This document shows positions 1-8,195 of a DNA stretch of 15,221 nucleotides, piece by piece. The notes beneath the pieces are model-generated. The model was not told where the DNA came from, ran no database searches, and saw only the letters and a program-made list of their open reading frames with translations. This DNA comes from VFKI01 sp033762075 (GTDB taxonomy: Bacteria; Pseudomonadota; Gammaproteobacteria; DSM-16500). Position 1 is the stretch's first letter. Every line of letters begins with the position of its first letter. The translations under genes and the position numbers were made by a program. The stretch covers positions 1-15,221 of the forward strand of contig JANRLY010000039.1 of assembly GCA_033762075.1 (NCBI GenBank), given 5' to 3'.

Positions 1-65
1 TCGCCTTTGAGCGCTAATAATGCAATTTCAAATTTAGCCGAAGGCGACCACTTCTTTCGAGACAT
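1..65 (-). CDS. IS3-family transposase OrfA, N-terminal fragment
   Basis: The minus strand from ATG at 65 encodes MSRKKWSPSAKFEIALLALK and continues out of the window. Basic residues followed by W/F-SP-x-x-K-F-x-x-x-x-ALKG is the typical opening of the OrfA helix-turn-helix protein of IS3-family elements, which binds the IS ends and is normally fused to the OrfB DDE integrase by programmed -1 frameshifting. GGAGG at 71-75 (read on the minus strand) lies 5 nt before the ATG, which supports the start. Only 21 codons are visible, so whether the transposase is intact is unknown. The family call rests on the N-terminus plus the IS end just upstream. Confidence 0.6.
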   Translation of the reverse strand, partial: MSRKKWSPSAKFEIALLALKG

Positions 66-135
66 ACTTTCCTCCAATGGGAGGGCTATTATCTCTCAAA
101 ATTCTCAGTTTGGGTGGTCTAAATTGCGGGGGTCA
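1..135 (-). mobile_element. end of an IS3-family insertion sequence (partial)
   Basis: Read on the minus strand, the segment starts with TGACCCCCGCAATTTAGACC (135 down to 116), followed by ACCC. It opens with TG and is rich in C, like the outer ends of IS3-family elements (IS3/IS51 groups). About 70 bp inside lies an orfA-type start with a good Shine-Dalgarno. The element continues past the left edge, so the other end, orfB and the target duplication cannot be seen. The boundary at 135 is inferred from the TGACC motif. Confidence 0.6.
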
Positions 136-239
136 CTATAGAGGAGGGTTAAGGTTCGAATAGCGTAGCATAGTATTTCCCAACGATGTGATGGCAAAAG
201 TAGGCGCATTATGGCTGAAGAAACACTGTAACTCAATGA

Positions 240-258
240 TTTAAAAAGTATTTAATGA
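240..258 (+). promoter_or_regulatory. PmrA-like direct TTAA repeat and promoter upstream of the 404-aa gene
   Basis: TTAA occurs at 241-244 and again at 252-255, an 11-bp start-to-start spacing, within tTTAAaaagtatTTAATga. In Legionella and Coxiella the response regulator PmrA binds a tandem cTTAATatT-2nt-cTTAATatT with the same 11-bp period and activates type IVB effector genes. The first half-site here matches only its TTAA core. A possible -10, TATACT (283-288), starts 25 nt after the box, and no good -35 is visible, as would suit an activator-dependent promoter. In AT-rich DNA this match could be chance. Confidence 0.35.
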
Positions 259-317
259 GCGAGCATAAATCTCTTTGTCTCCTATACTTTATATAGGAAA
301 TATACGAGGAAGCAGTC

Positions 318-1532
318 ATGAGAAATTCTCGTCGCAAGAGCACAACAGGAATTATTCCAGAAGTAGGTGAAAGTGTTACTGAAACTGCTTCGGAGATCTC
401 AAATGTATCAGAGGAAATCGCAAAGATGCAGTCACATTCTGCGGAAGCTGTGGATTCAATGGCAGCGGCATCCACTTCTGTTGTAACTGTTATTCCTGTG
501 GTTGGTGACTTTGTTAAAGGTTTAAATCATGGAAATGAAGCCTATCGTGCCTGGCAGGATCCTCATATGCCACAACGAAAAGCAAAAATTGCAACAGGTT
601 TATTTGGTGCCGCTGTTTTCTGTGGATTGGGTATCACTAGTTCTCTGTATCTTGCACATGTGGGTTTGCTCGCAACAATTGGCGCCGCAGTCGCCATGCC
701 GATTGTGCTTGCATCAGCTGCTTTGGGCGTCTATGCGGTGACGGTCGCAAGAGACAGTTATGAAGTGCATCAATCACGTATGGCGATAAAAGAAAAAAAA
801 GATGCAATTAAAAATTTGACAAAAGAATATGAAAAAAATCCGCGGGCGTTTGGTCAAAATCCTCAGCAATGCTATGCACAAATAATAAAAGAACAAACCA
901 CTAGCTTAGCGAAATTAAAACAGCGACGTGACAATCAGGCGATTCGTCTTGCATCCAATACAGTTATTCTTGCTGGCGCTGTATTGATTTGTGCTGCTGC
1001 TCTGGTTGTCATGACAGGTGGTGCGGCAATTCCTGCGCTTGCAGTAGCAGGTGGTCTGGCTATTGGCATTTCGGCAAGCGCACGTCTGTTGCATACGGGA
1101 TATCAAAAATGGAGAGAACACTTTAAAAAGCCCACAGAAAAGCCTGATGTTAGACAGACAGAAAATGCTCGTGAATCACATCCCCAAACACCTGAGCATG
1201 ACAATATACTGCGTGCATCATCTGCACCGTCAAATGATAGAGTGCATTCTGTGGATCATCATTTCTCAACATTATCTATGGCAGAAAAACTGGAGCAGGA
1301 ATTCGAACATCATGTAGCCGAAAAAAATGAAATAAGTCATTTTCTGAAGGCTGAAAATATTGATGAAGGCGGTATAGCTGAAAACAACCAAAAAAAATCG
1401 AACGTTATCCAGTTGAAATCCGCAGATACTACACCACGCAGCAACGTCACAAGAAAATCCGCCAGTGATTCTGGCGATGATTCTGATTCCGATTCCGACT
1501 CCGAAGGAGAGTCACATAGGAATACGCTTTGA
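318..1532 (+). CDS. unrecognised membrane-associated protein; candidate secreted effector
   Basis: A 404-aa protein that I do not recognise. AGGAAG at 307-312 lies 5 nt before the ATG. Residues 1-46 are polar, with a Ser/Thr/Glu-rich probable helix. A weakly hydrophobic stretch at 47-66 precedes two strongly hydrophobic Gly/Ala-rich segments at about 91-145 and 211-257, each long enough for a membrane hairpin. They are separated by a charged, probably coiled-coil linker (about 148-210). The C-terminal 145 residues are hydrophilic and end in a Ser/Asp/Glu run at 381-399. There is no N-terminal signal peptide. Paired hairpins plus an acidic tail resemble many Dot/Icm-type effectors, and a PmrA-like box lies upstream. 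These are compositional similarities only, and no catalytic motif is visible. Its neighbours are an IS end upstream and a convergent secreted lyase, so it appears monocistronic. Confidence 0.8.
   Translation: MRNSRRKSTTGIIPEVGESVTETASEISNVSEEIAKMQSHSAEAVDSMAAASTSVVTVIPVVGDFVKGLNHGNEAYRAWQDPHMPQRKAKIATGLFGAAVFCGLGITSSLYLAHVGLLATIGAAVAMPIVLASAALGVYAVTVARDSYEVHQSRMAIKEKKDAIKNLTKEYEKNPRAFGQNPQQCYAQIIKEQTTSLAKLKQRRDNQAIRLASNTVILAGAVLICAAALVVMTGGAAIPALAVAGGLAIGISASARLLHTGYQKWREHFKKPTEKPDVRQTENARESHPQTPEHDNILRASSAPSNDRVHSVDHHFSTLSMAEKLEQEFEHHVAEKNEISHFLKAENIDEGGIAENNQKKSNVIQLKSADTTPRSNVTRKSASDSGDDSDSDSDSEGESHRNTL
1479..1502 (+). repeat. hexanucleotide tandem repeat (GATTCY)4 coding Asp-Ser
   Basis: Four head-to-tail units, GATTCT, GATTCC, GATTCC and GACTCC, encode the Asp-Ser repeats of the acidic C-terminal tail of the 404-aa protein. 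Because the unit is two codons long, gain or loss of a unit would change tail length without shifting the frame. Confidence 0.75.
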
Positions 1533-1620
1533 CTCTCATCAAAAACCAGGAAAATTGACAAATTTCTGATTTGATTTGGTACGTGTTAAATAAAAAACAT
1601 GTCACGTTATGTATATATCC

Positions 1621-3822
1621 TTACTGACATGTAACTCCATTCAGTGTCATAGATTGAAGTGGATTACTGCCAACCGATAACGGTGTTGCATTTGTAATGA
1701 ATCCTTCAAGTGTAAAAGTATTTCCCGAAATACTGCCAGTAAATTTTCCTGTCGCATTCGTATACGAAGAAGACATCATGCCGAAATTTCCCCAGAAATT
1801 TTGTACGAATGGATCTTTCATCACAATGGTTCCATTGAGTGAAGTAGCGTTTGCAGAAACTCCCTGTACTGTAATAGCGATGACAAATTGATTCACTAAG
1901 GTGGGTTGACCCCAATCGGATTGCATAGTGACTTTTGCAGAAGTAATTTTGCAAGACATGCCACTGGTATCTTGATATGCATAAGTGGCAGTGACAGGTG
2001 TTTTGACATTTTGCTGAATAGTGACTTGCGTGCTGCTGAGAGTGCTCTTGCAAGTGCCTGTTAAACTAGTGTCTCCTGATGGCAGAGGCAAGGAAACTGA
2101 TGCTAATGTCAGTGTGTGATCGCCGGTATTTAATGTTGTTGAGACACCATTGCCTACTGTAAATTTCGTGCCGCTGCTACTTCCATCAACATAGAGTGTA
2201 TCCGATACTTTACTGCAACGTGAATCAGACGAACTCGAGGCACTTACTTGAAGTGTTCCTGTTGTTGGCGCAACCTCTGTGATCGTGAGCGTGGCAGGCA
2301 CATAGGTGAATGTATATCCTGATTTTGCTGCACCAGAACATGTAATGGGATAAGTGCCTTTAGAGCTGCTCGATGTAGCAGTGGTTGTGCAAGTTGGATT
2401 CGTCGTTAATGTGGTGCTTGGGTTGATACTATAAGTTAATGTCGGAATGCTACTGCCTTGTGCCATTGTCTGATTATTTGCCGTAATGATAATCGAATTT
2501 TCAGTAGGTGCATTCGCATAATGTGTCAGTGATTCAAAGACTGTCATGTGCGCACCAGAAGATTGTTTGTTGGTGAGTACACCTTTTTGTATCCATTGAT
2601 ACGTATTAGATGTGCCTGCAACACCTGTTGTGCCCGATTGATCTGCCATTCTCGGATCTTTTAAACGATTATGATAATGATTGTAAGCCATGACATAGGT
2701 GGAACTTTTTCCCGGAATAATTTTGCCACCGACATCCGTGCAAAAATCTTTGGGTGCAGTAGTCGAACCGGACAGCTCTAAACCTGCATTAACATTGAGT
2801 GCGTTAATAATGCGTTCTTGTGCACCACTTGCAGTATACAAATTTGCTGTGAGTGTGCCGCCTTGAATGTAATCGGTTTCTGCAGCATTAATAGCTGCTG
2901 AAATGCCGTAGGCAGTGTGACCTAAATCTCGACACGTTTCTTGCGATACACCTGAAGTATGGGTTTTAAAAACAGTTTGTCCATTCCAATTACCTGTTTT
3001 TCCAGAGGGAAAGGGTGCGTGTGTTCCGGGATAAAGTGGATTATCTAAATTGTAATTATAAAAATAAGCAGGAATGCGCGCTTTCCACATTTGCTGAGCA
3101 TAACGCAACAATGGTAAGTCTTCATTAAAAACAGCGATGCCCATCATGGCATCGATCATGGTTAATTCCCAATTACCATTTCCACTTGACCCTTTATAAA
3201 TAAGCGGTTGATAAATATTTTTTAACATAGCAGAAAACGCTGTAATATCTGCTTGTGCCCAACCTGCGCTACCATTATTTCCATAACGAATAATTTCTGC
3301 TGCGCGCGGCCATTTTTCACTATCCCATCCAGCTTGCAGTGGGCCATTTGTACATTGTGAGCTTGCGCCTGGGCAAGGATAGCCTGGTGTATGTCCCGCA
3401 AATCCTTTTAGATTACGACTATAGGCATTCATAATTTTAATGGCATTATTCGCATAAGTTTGATCGCCAGTGATATACCACAGTACAGCTTGTAAATACG
3501 CTGCATCCGAATCAGATGTCGCCGCGCTGCAACCAAGATCTGGATTAGAATAGGGTCCGCATTGAATGACACCGCCCGTGTAAGGTCCTTTAGGAGTATA
3601 GTTTTTTGAGCCATAAGCACTGGCTTGTGCATTTAAAAATTGTTGATAATAAGGTTGCGCTTTTTCACTGACTTTTTGCTTAATAAAATCGAGCTGCGCA
3701 CGATTTAAAAGTACGCCAGGATGTTGCCAATTTTCTGCGTATGCATTCGAAATAAAAAATAATGAGATTAATACGCAGAAAGCATTCAAAAAATTTCGCA
3801 GTACATGTCTCATGTTGATCAT
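1621..3822 (-). CDS. secreted alginate lyase-family protein with C-terminal beta domains
   Basis: A 733-aa protein with a clear Sec signal peptide (a hydrophobic core at about 11-25, then SNAYA, probable cleavage after Ala29). Residues 30 to about 435 look like the alpha-helical alginate-lyase (PF05426-like) fold: an N-terminal HPG segment, GNWELTMIDAMMGIAVF (216-232), ETCRDLGHTAYGI (295-307) with a candidate catalytic His302, and YNHYHNR (380-386). The natural substrate is unknown; a polyuronide or other acidic polysaccharide is likely. Residues about 443-515 resemble an MBG-type bacterial Ig-like repeat, and about 520-617 is a Ser/Thr-rich beta region. Residues 621-733 start and end near cysteines (Cys624, Cys732) with conserved-looking Trp residues, resembling a CBM2-type carbohydrate-binding module (tentative). 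Start choice: M4 (3813) has AGAGG 9 nt upstream, whereas M1 (3822) directly abuts it, so the true protein may be 730 aa. It is convergent with the 404-aa gene. Confidence 0.8.
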   Translation of the reverse strand: MINMRHVLRNFLNAFCVLISLFFISNAYAENWQHPGVLLNRAQLDFIKQKVSEKAQPYYQQFLNAQASAYGSKNYTPKGPYTGGVIQCGPYSNPDLGCSAATSDSDAAYLQAVLWYITGDQTYANNAIKIMNAYSRNLKGFAGHTPGYPCPGASSQCTNGPLQAGWDSEKWPRAAEIIRYGNNGSAGWAQADITAFSAMLKNIYQPLIYKGSSGNGNWELTMIDAMMGIAVFNEDLPLLRYAQQMWKARIPAYFYNYNLDNPLYPGTHAPFPSGKTGNWNGQTVFKTHTSGVSQETCRDLGHTAYGISAAINAAETDYIQGGTLTANLYTASGAQERIINALNVNAGLELSGSTTAPKDFCTDVGGKIIPGKSSTYVMAYNHYHNRLKDPRMADQSGTTGVAGTSNTYQWIQKGVLTNKQSSGAHMTVFESLTHYANAPTENSIIITANNQTMAQGSSIPTLTYSINPSTTLTTNPTCTTTATSSSSKGTYPITCSGAAKSGYTFTYVPATLTITEVAPTTGTLQVSASSSSDSRCSKVSDTLYVDGSSSGTKFTVGNGVSTTLNTGDHTLTLASVSLPLPSGDTSLTGTCKSTLSSTQVTIQQNVKTPVTATYAYQDTSGMSCKITSAKVTMQSDWGQPTLVNQFVIAITVQGVSANATSLNGTIVMKDPFVQNFWGNFGMMSSSYTNATGKFTGSISGNTFTLEGFITNATPLSVGSNPLQSMTLNGVTCQ

Positions 3823-4000
3823 CCTCTTCCGTGGAATCTCATTACTTAGACATAACGCTGAAATGTTTCTTATAACTAATAATTACTAGTATATTTTTAA
3901 AAAATAAAAATCTGCAACTCGGCTATTCGAGATAAAGTCATAAAATAAATTATTATTGAAGTAGTTAAGAGAGATATATTTTTTTTAATCGATATCGTTG

Positions 4001-4052
4001 TAAAGAGAACTTGTACATTTATGAAGAAATATATATGTACAAGTTCTCTTTA
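4001..4052. terminator. perfect 18-bp inverted repeat downstream of alaS; possible terminator
   Basis: TAAAGAGAACTTGTACAT (4001-4018) is perfectly complementary to ATGTACAAGTTCTCTTTA (4035-4052), with a 16-nt AT-rich loop. It begins 13 nt beyond the alaS stop codon, where a terminator is expected, but the RNA read from alaS has no U-run after the stem (it continues ACAACG). The A-rich and T-rich stem ends give only a short U tract. It could be an atypical terminator, an mRNA 3'-end stabiliser or an unrelated palindromic element. The rest of the 3823-4064 gap is AT-rich; I see no gene in it, and the promoter of the lyase gene should lie there. Confidence 0.5.
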
Positions 4053-4064
4053 TAGAGTGTTTGA

Positions 4065-6641
4065 TTATTTTTTCGAAAAAGAATTTGTTACCCAGTCATC
4101 TACAGAGCTTAAAGCTTCTTTCAATTTTTCTACTTGAGTGCCGCCACCTTCTGCGAGATCAGGGCGTCCTCCACCTTTTCCGCCGAGTATTTCAGCGAGA
4201 TGTTTGACTAAATCACCCGCTTTGATTTTTGCAGTGAGATTTTTTGTCACACCCGCAACAACACTCGCGCGATTATCTTTAACTGTTGCAAGTACAATAA
4301 CAGCTTCACCTAATTTATTTTTGAGTTGATCGACTGTATCGCGTAGTGATTTGCTGTCCATGTCATTGACTTCTGCAGTTAATACTTGCACGCCTGCAAC
4401 ATTGCGGGCTTGTGTTGCTAAATCTTGACCAACATTGCTGCTGAGTTTTTGTTTTAATTGCGTGAATTGCTTTTCGAGTTGACGATATTTATCTTCGGAT
4501 TGTTGCAATTTTTGTTGCGCTTCCTCAGATGATTTTTTAATCCAATCGAGAGCACCTTCGCCGGTCACAGCTTCGATGCGGCGAATGCCTGCGGCAACCC
4601 CTGACTCAGAAATGATTTTGAATAAACCAATTTCGCCGGTGTGATGCGCGTGTGTGCCGCCGCATAATTCAACGGAATCTCCAAAACGGACAACGCGAAC
4701 TGTCTCGCCATATTTTTCGCCGAACAATGCGAGCGCACCTTCAGCTACTGCTTTTTCAGGTGTAGTCGTATGCACATGTGCATCATGATTTGCACGAATA
4801 TCTGCGTTCACAGCGCGCTCAATCATTTCAATTTCGTGTGCGCTGAGCGGTGCGCCATGTGAAAAATCAAAACGTAAACGATCTGGTGCGACCAATGAAC
4901 CTTTTTGTAAAACGTGTTCACCTAAAACACGGCGTAACGTGTGATGCAATAAATGTGTTGCGGTGTGATTCAAAACTGTTGCTCTGCGGCGTGCCATGTC
5001 AACTTGTGCTGTGATTGTCGCATGTAACTGTAACGAACCTTTTTCCATGTAACCATAGTGAACAAAAGCTTGTCCTTGTTTTTGTGTATCAGTGACATGA
5101 AAAATATTATTTTGATGTGATAATGTGCCTTGATCACCAACCTGTCCGCCAGATTCAGCATAAAAAGGTGTGCGATCTAAAATAACGACACCTTGTTGAC
5201 CCGTGCTTAATTGATTAACTGGCTTGCCTTCGGCAAATAATCCCATGACTTGACTGTGCTCAGTGATTTTTTCGATGAGATGATGTTTGTAGCCTGTGAA
5301 TTCAGTGGGCGTGTTGTCATGATGCGTAATAAATTGCGAATCAAATTGGCTGGCTTCGCGTGAACGCTCGCGTTGCTCTGACATACATTTTTCAAAACCC
5401 GCTTCATCCATTTCTAAATGATGTTCGCGCGCCATGTCTGCGGTTAAATCCGGAGGAAATCCATAGGTGTCATATAATTTAAAAATCAACGCACCTGGAA
5501 TGACTTTTTCAGTGAGTGTGCGAATCGCTTGATCAAATACTCTGAGACCTTGCGTTAAAGTCAGACTGAATTGTTCTTCTTCGCGTTTTAAAATGATTTG
5601 TGCTTCTGCTGCAATTTTTTTTAACTCAGGATATGCGGCTCCCATTTTTTCGACGAGCGGTGAAATTAATTTATAAAAAAATGGATCGTGTAAACCTAAC
5701 TTTGTACCATGACGTAGTGCGCGACGAATAATGCGACGCAAGACATATCCACGCCCTTCGTTGGAAGGTGTCACTCCATCGGTAATTAAAAATGCTGCTG
5801 AACGAATATGATCAGCAATCACGCGTAATGACGTGTGTGTCAAATCTTTTGTTTCAGTTAACTCAGCTGTGAATGCAATCAAGGGTTGAAATAAATCAGT
5901 GTCGTAATTATTGTGCACACCTTGCATGACCGCAGTGATGCGCTCTAATCCCATTCCAGTATCGACAGAAGGTTTGGGAAGTGGTGTAAGCTCTCCACTT
6001 TCATCACGATTATATTGCATGAAAACGAGATTCCAAATTTCGACATAACGATCACCATCTTCATCGGGTGTGCCGGGCGGTCCACCATAAATTTCTTCAC
6101 CGTGATCGTAAAAAATTTCAGTGCAAGGCCCGCAAGGCCCTGTTGCGCCCATTGCCCAAAAATTACTATCTTCGCCTAAACGACTAAAGCGTGCGGGATC
6201 CACGCCGATTTCTTTTAACCAAATATCTGCAGCTTCATCATCGTCTTGAAAAACGGTAACCCATAATTTTTCTTTCGGTAGTTTTAATTGATTGGTTAAA
6301 AAATCCCAGGCATATTGAATCGCATCGCGTTTAAAATAATCGCCGAAACTAAAATTTCCTAACATTTCAAAAAAAGTATGGTGACGTGCTGTATAGCCGA
6401 CGCGTTCGAGATCATTGTGTTTGCCGCCTGCGCGTACGCAACGTTGAGAACTGACAGCGCGCTGATAAGGACGTTTTTCGGTGCCTAAAAAAACAGATTT
6501 AAATTGCACCATGCCCGCATTGACAAAAAGTAAAGTGGGATCGTTATCTGGAATGAGGGAGCTGCTTGCAACAACTTCGTGTTTATTTTTTTTAAAATAA
6601 TTGATAAAGAGACTGCGAATATCATTGGCACTGTTAAGCAT
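4065..6641 (-). CDS. alaS: alanine--tRNA ligase
   Basis: Attaches alanine to tRNA-Ala in the cytoplasm and hydrolyses mischarged Ser/Gly-tRNA-Ala. The 858-aa product has all family landmarks. The class II catalytic core (about 1-240) includes motif 2 around RVGYTARHHTFFEMLGNFSF (80-99) and motif 3 GMGLERI (229-235). The tRNA-recognition helices carry EGRGYVLRRIIRRALRHG (295-312). The editing domain has the zinc/catalytic set His559, His563 (HTATH), Cys660 and His664 (CGGTH). A coiled linker (about 700-740) leads to the C-Ala domain with GGKGGGRPDLAEGGG (820-834). The start is ATG at 6641, with GGAG 5 nt upstream. An open frame extends upstream to 6845, but that part overlaps recX and is not family sequence. 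The start overlaps the recX stop by 8 nt (ATGCTTAA), implying translational coupling. Last gene of the recA-recX-alaS unit. Confidence 0.98.
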   Translation of the reverse strand: MLNSANDIRSLFINYFKKNKHEVVASSSLIPDNDPTLLFVNAGMVQFKSVFLGTEKRPYQRAVSSQRCVRAGGKHNDLERVGYTARHHTFFEMLGNFSFGDYFKRDAIQYAWDFLTNQLKLPKEKLWVTVFQDDDEAADIWLKEIGVDPARFSRLGEDSNFWAMGATGPCGPCTEIFYDHGEEIYGGPPGTPDEDGDRYVEIWNLVFMQYNRDESGELTPLPKPSVDTGMGLERITAVMQGVHNNYDTDLFQPLIAFTAELTETKDLTHTSLRVIADHIRSAAFLITDGVTPSNEGRGYVLRRIIRRALRHGTKLGLHDPFFYKLISPLVEKMGAAYPELKKIAAEAQIILKREEEQFSLTLTQGLRVFDQAIRTLTEKVIPGALIFKLYDTYGFPPDLTADMAREHHLEMDEAGFEKCMSEQRERSREASQFDSQFITHHDNTPTEFTGYKHHLIEKITEHSQVMGLFAEGKPVNQLSTGQQGVVILDRTPFYAESGGQVGDQGTLSHQNNIFHVTDTQKQGQAFVHYGYMEKGSLQLHATITAQVDMARRRATVLNHTATHLLHHTLRRVLGEHVLQKGSLVAPDRLRFDFSHGAPLSAHEIEMIERAVNADIRANHDAHVHTTTPEKAVAEGALALFGEKYGETVRVVRFGDSVELCGGTHAHHTGEIGLFKIISESGVAAGIRRIEAVTGEGALDWIKKSSEEAQQKLQQSEDKYRQLEKQFTQLKQKLSSNVGQDLATQARNVAGVQVLTAEVNDMDSKSLRDTVDQLKNKLGEAVIVLATVKDNRASVVAGVTKNLTAKIKAGDLVKHLAEILGGKGGGRPDLAEGGGTQVEKLKEALSSVDDWVTNSFSKK

Positions 6642-7089
6642 CTTGACTCCGAATTGCAAATTGAATTTGCTCTGATGTAAATCCTCGACTTTGTAAAAAA
6701 CGCATGTGTTTTGCGCGTTCTTTGAAATCTTTTGGTAATTGATTTTTGAAACGTTTTGCCCAAACTGTTTTGACTTCATTGAGCCATTCAGGGGCGTTAA
6801 GTGTGAGATGGTTTTCAATTTCTGAACTTTCAATGCCACGCTCACTTAATTCAGCTTGGATGTGGAGTGGTCCAAAACCTTTTCTTCGTCGAGCAGCAAT
6901 ATAACTTTCAATGAAGCGATCTTTTGAAAGTAAATTTTGATCGGTGAGTTGGTCGAGCGCGTGTTGTATATCGTCAGGTTGAAAACCATGACGCAGTAAT
7001 TTTTGCAAAAGTTCTTTAGGAGCATGCTCGCGACGCGCCAGCAAATCGAGTGCGACGCGTCGGATTGTTTTTTGAATCTCTTGAGACAT
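6634..7089 (-). CDS. recX: RecA regulatory protein RecX
   Basis: RecX binds in the groove of the RecA filament and caps or destabilises it, limiting recombinase activity. The 151-aa product (E. coli RecX is about 166 aa) shows the family's repeated three-helix units. ALDLLARREHA (13-23) opens the first unit, FIESYIAARRRKGFGPLHIQ (59-78) continuing into AELSERG is the RecX signature, and RFLQSRGF (130-137) marks the last. The ATG shares its A with the last base of the recA TAA stop (TAATG), so it is probably expressed by translational coupling from recA, which keeps inhibitor and target in fixed ratio. The 3' end overlaps the alaS start. No sign of disruption. Confidence 0.95.
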   Translation of the reverse strand: MSQEIQKTIRRVALDLLARREHAPKELLQKLLRHGFQPDDIQHALDQLTDQNLLSKDRFIESYIAARRRKGFGPLHIQAELSERGIESSEIENHLTLNAPEWLNEVKTVWAKRFKNQLPKDFKERAKHMRFLQSRGFTSEQIQFAIRSQDA

Positions 7090-8144
7090 TAAGCTTCAGC
7101 CTCTTCCAGTTCTGCTTCAGTTTCTTTTTCAGCTGAGCGCGCAGAAGCATTGCTTGGAACGAGCAATTTATCACGCAAACTTTTTTCGATTTGTTCCGCA
7201 ATTTCAGGATGCTCTTTGAGGAAAGTGCGTGCATTATCTTTACCTTGACCAATGCGTTGTCCTTGATAACTAAACCAAGCCCCAGCTTTATCGACTAAAT
7301 TGTGTAACACGCCGAGATCGATGATTTCGCCTTCGCGAGAAATACCTTGATTATAAAGAATATCAAAATTAGCTTGGCGGAAGGGTGGTGCGACCTTATT
7401 TTTAACGACTTTGACGCGGGTTTCACTGCCAGTAATTTCATCGCCATTTTTAATGTTGCCGGTGCGACGAATATCTAAACGCACAGAAGCATAAAACTTT
7501 AATGCATTGCCACCCGTCGTGGTTTCTGGGCTGCCGAACATTACGCCAATTTTCATGCGAATTTGGTTGATGAAAATGACTAATGTGTTGGAACGTTTAA
7601 TGTTGGCGGTGAGTTTGCGTAAAGCTTGTGACATGAGACGAGCTTGTAATCCCATGTGTTGATCACCCATTTCGCCTTCAATTTCAGCTTTGGGTGTGAG
7701 TGCCGCAACCGAATCGATTACAACCACATCGACACCGCCTGAACGTACAAGCATGTCAGCAATTTCTAAAGCTTGCTCGCCTGTGTCGGGTTGTGAAACC
7801 AATAATTCATCAACTTTAACCCCCAGTCGTCCAGCATAAGCGGGATCCAGTGCATGTTCAGCATCAACAAACGCAGCAGTGCCGCCATTTTTTTGGCAAG
7901 AGGCAATGACTTGTAGAGTCAGGGTAGTTTTGCCGGAAGATTCTGGACCATAAATTTCGACAACGCGGCCCCGGGGTAACCCGCCAATCCCTAATGCAAT
8001 ATCAAGAGATAGTGAACCTGTTGAAACGACATCAATGTCGCGTATGTCTGTAGTATCCCCAAGGCGCATCACAGAACCTTTGCCGAATTGACGTTCAATT
8101 TGATTCAGCGCAGCGTCAAGCGCCTTTTTTCTATTTTCTTCCAT
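7089..8144 (-). CDS. recA: recombinase RecA
   Basis: RecA forms an ATP-dependent filament on single-stranded DNA, pairs homologous strands and acts as co-protease in the SOS response where LexA exists. The 351-aa protein aligns in register with E. coli RecA at the active site: Walker A GPESSGKT at 66-73, catalytic Glu96 in VDAEHALDP, Walker B VVVIDSVAAL (140-149), and the loop 2 region GVMFGSPETTTGGNALKFYA (200-219). The C-terminal tail ends in the usual acidic run (KETEAELEEAEA). An AAGGAA-type Shine-Dalgarno lies about 6 nt before the ATG. First gene of the recA-recX-alaS unit. I find no CTGT-8nt-ACAG LexA operator in the 157 bp upstream, so classical SOS control is not supported by the sequence. 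A nested hairpin element lies in that upstream region. Confidence 0.99.
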   Translation of the reverse strand: MEENRKKALDAALNQIERQFGKGSVMRLGDTTDIRDIDVVSTGSLSLDIALGIGGLPRGRVVEIYGPESSGKTTLTLQVIASCQKNGGTAAFVDAEHALDPAYAGRLGVKVDELLVSQPDTGEQALEIADMLVRSGGVDVVVIDSVAALTPKAEIEGEMGDQHMGLQARLMSQALRKLTANIKRSNTLVIFINQIRMKIGVMFGSPETTTGGNALKFYASVRLDIRRTGNIKNGDEITGSETRVKVVKNKVAPPFRQANFDILYNQGISREGEIIDLGVLHNLVDKAGAWFSYQGQRIGQGKDNARTFLKEHPEIAEQIEKSLRDKLLVPSNASARSAEKETEAELEEAEA

Positions 8145-8195
8145 TGGTCGTTCCTTTTATTGATCAGAGGGAGTTGCGCGGAAAGTTAGAGTATC

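Noticed and set aside
1581..1602. Terminator between the two convergent genes (ACGTGTT / AACATGT)
   Set aside because: The stem is 7 bp with a G-T pair and there is no T-run after it on the plus strand. It is too weak to call.
6642..6845. 68-residue N-terminal extension of the alaS frame
   Set aside because: It lies wholly within recX in another frame, lacks a good ribosome binding site, and the AlaRS family begins at the methionine at 6641, which has GGAG upstream.
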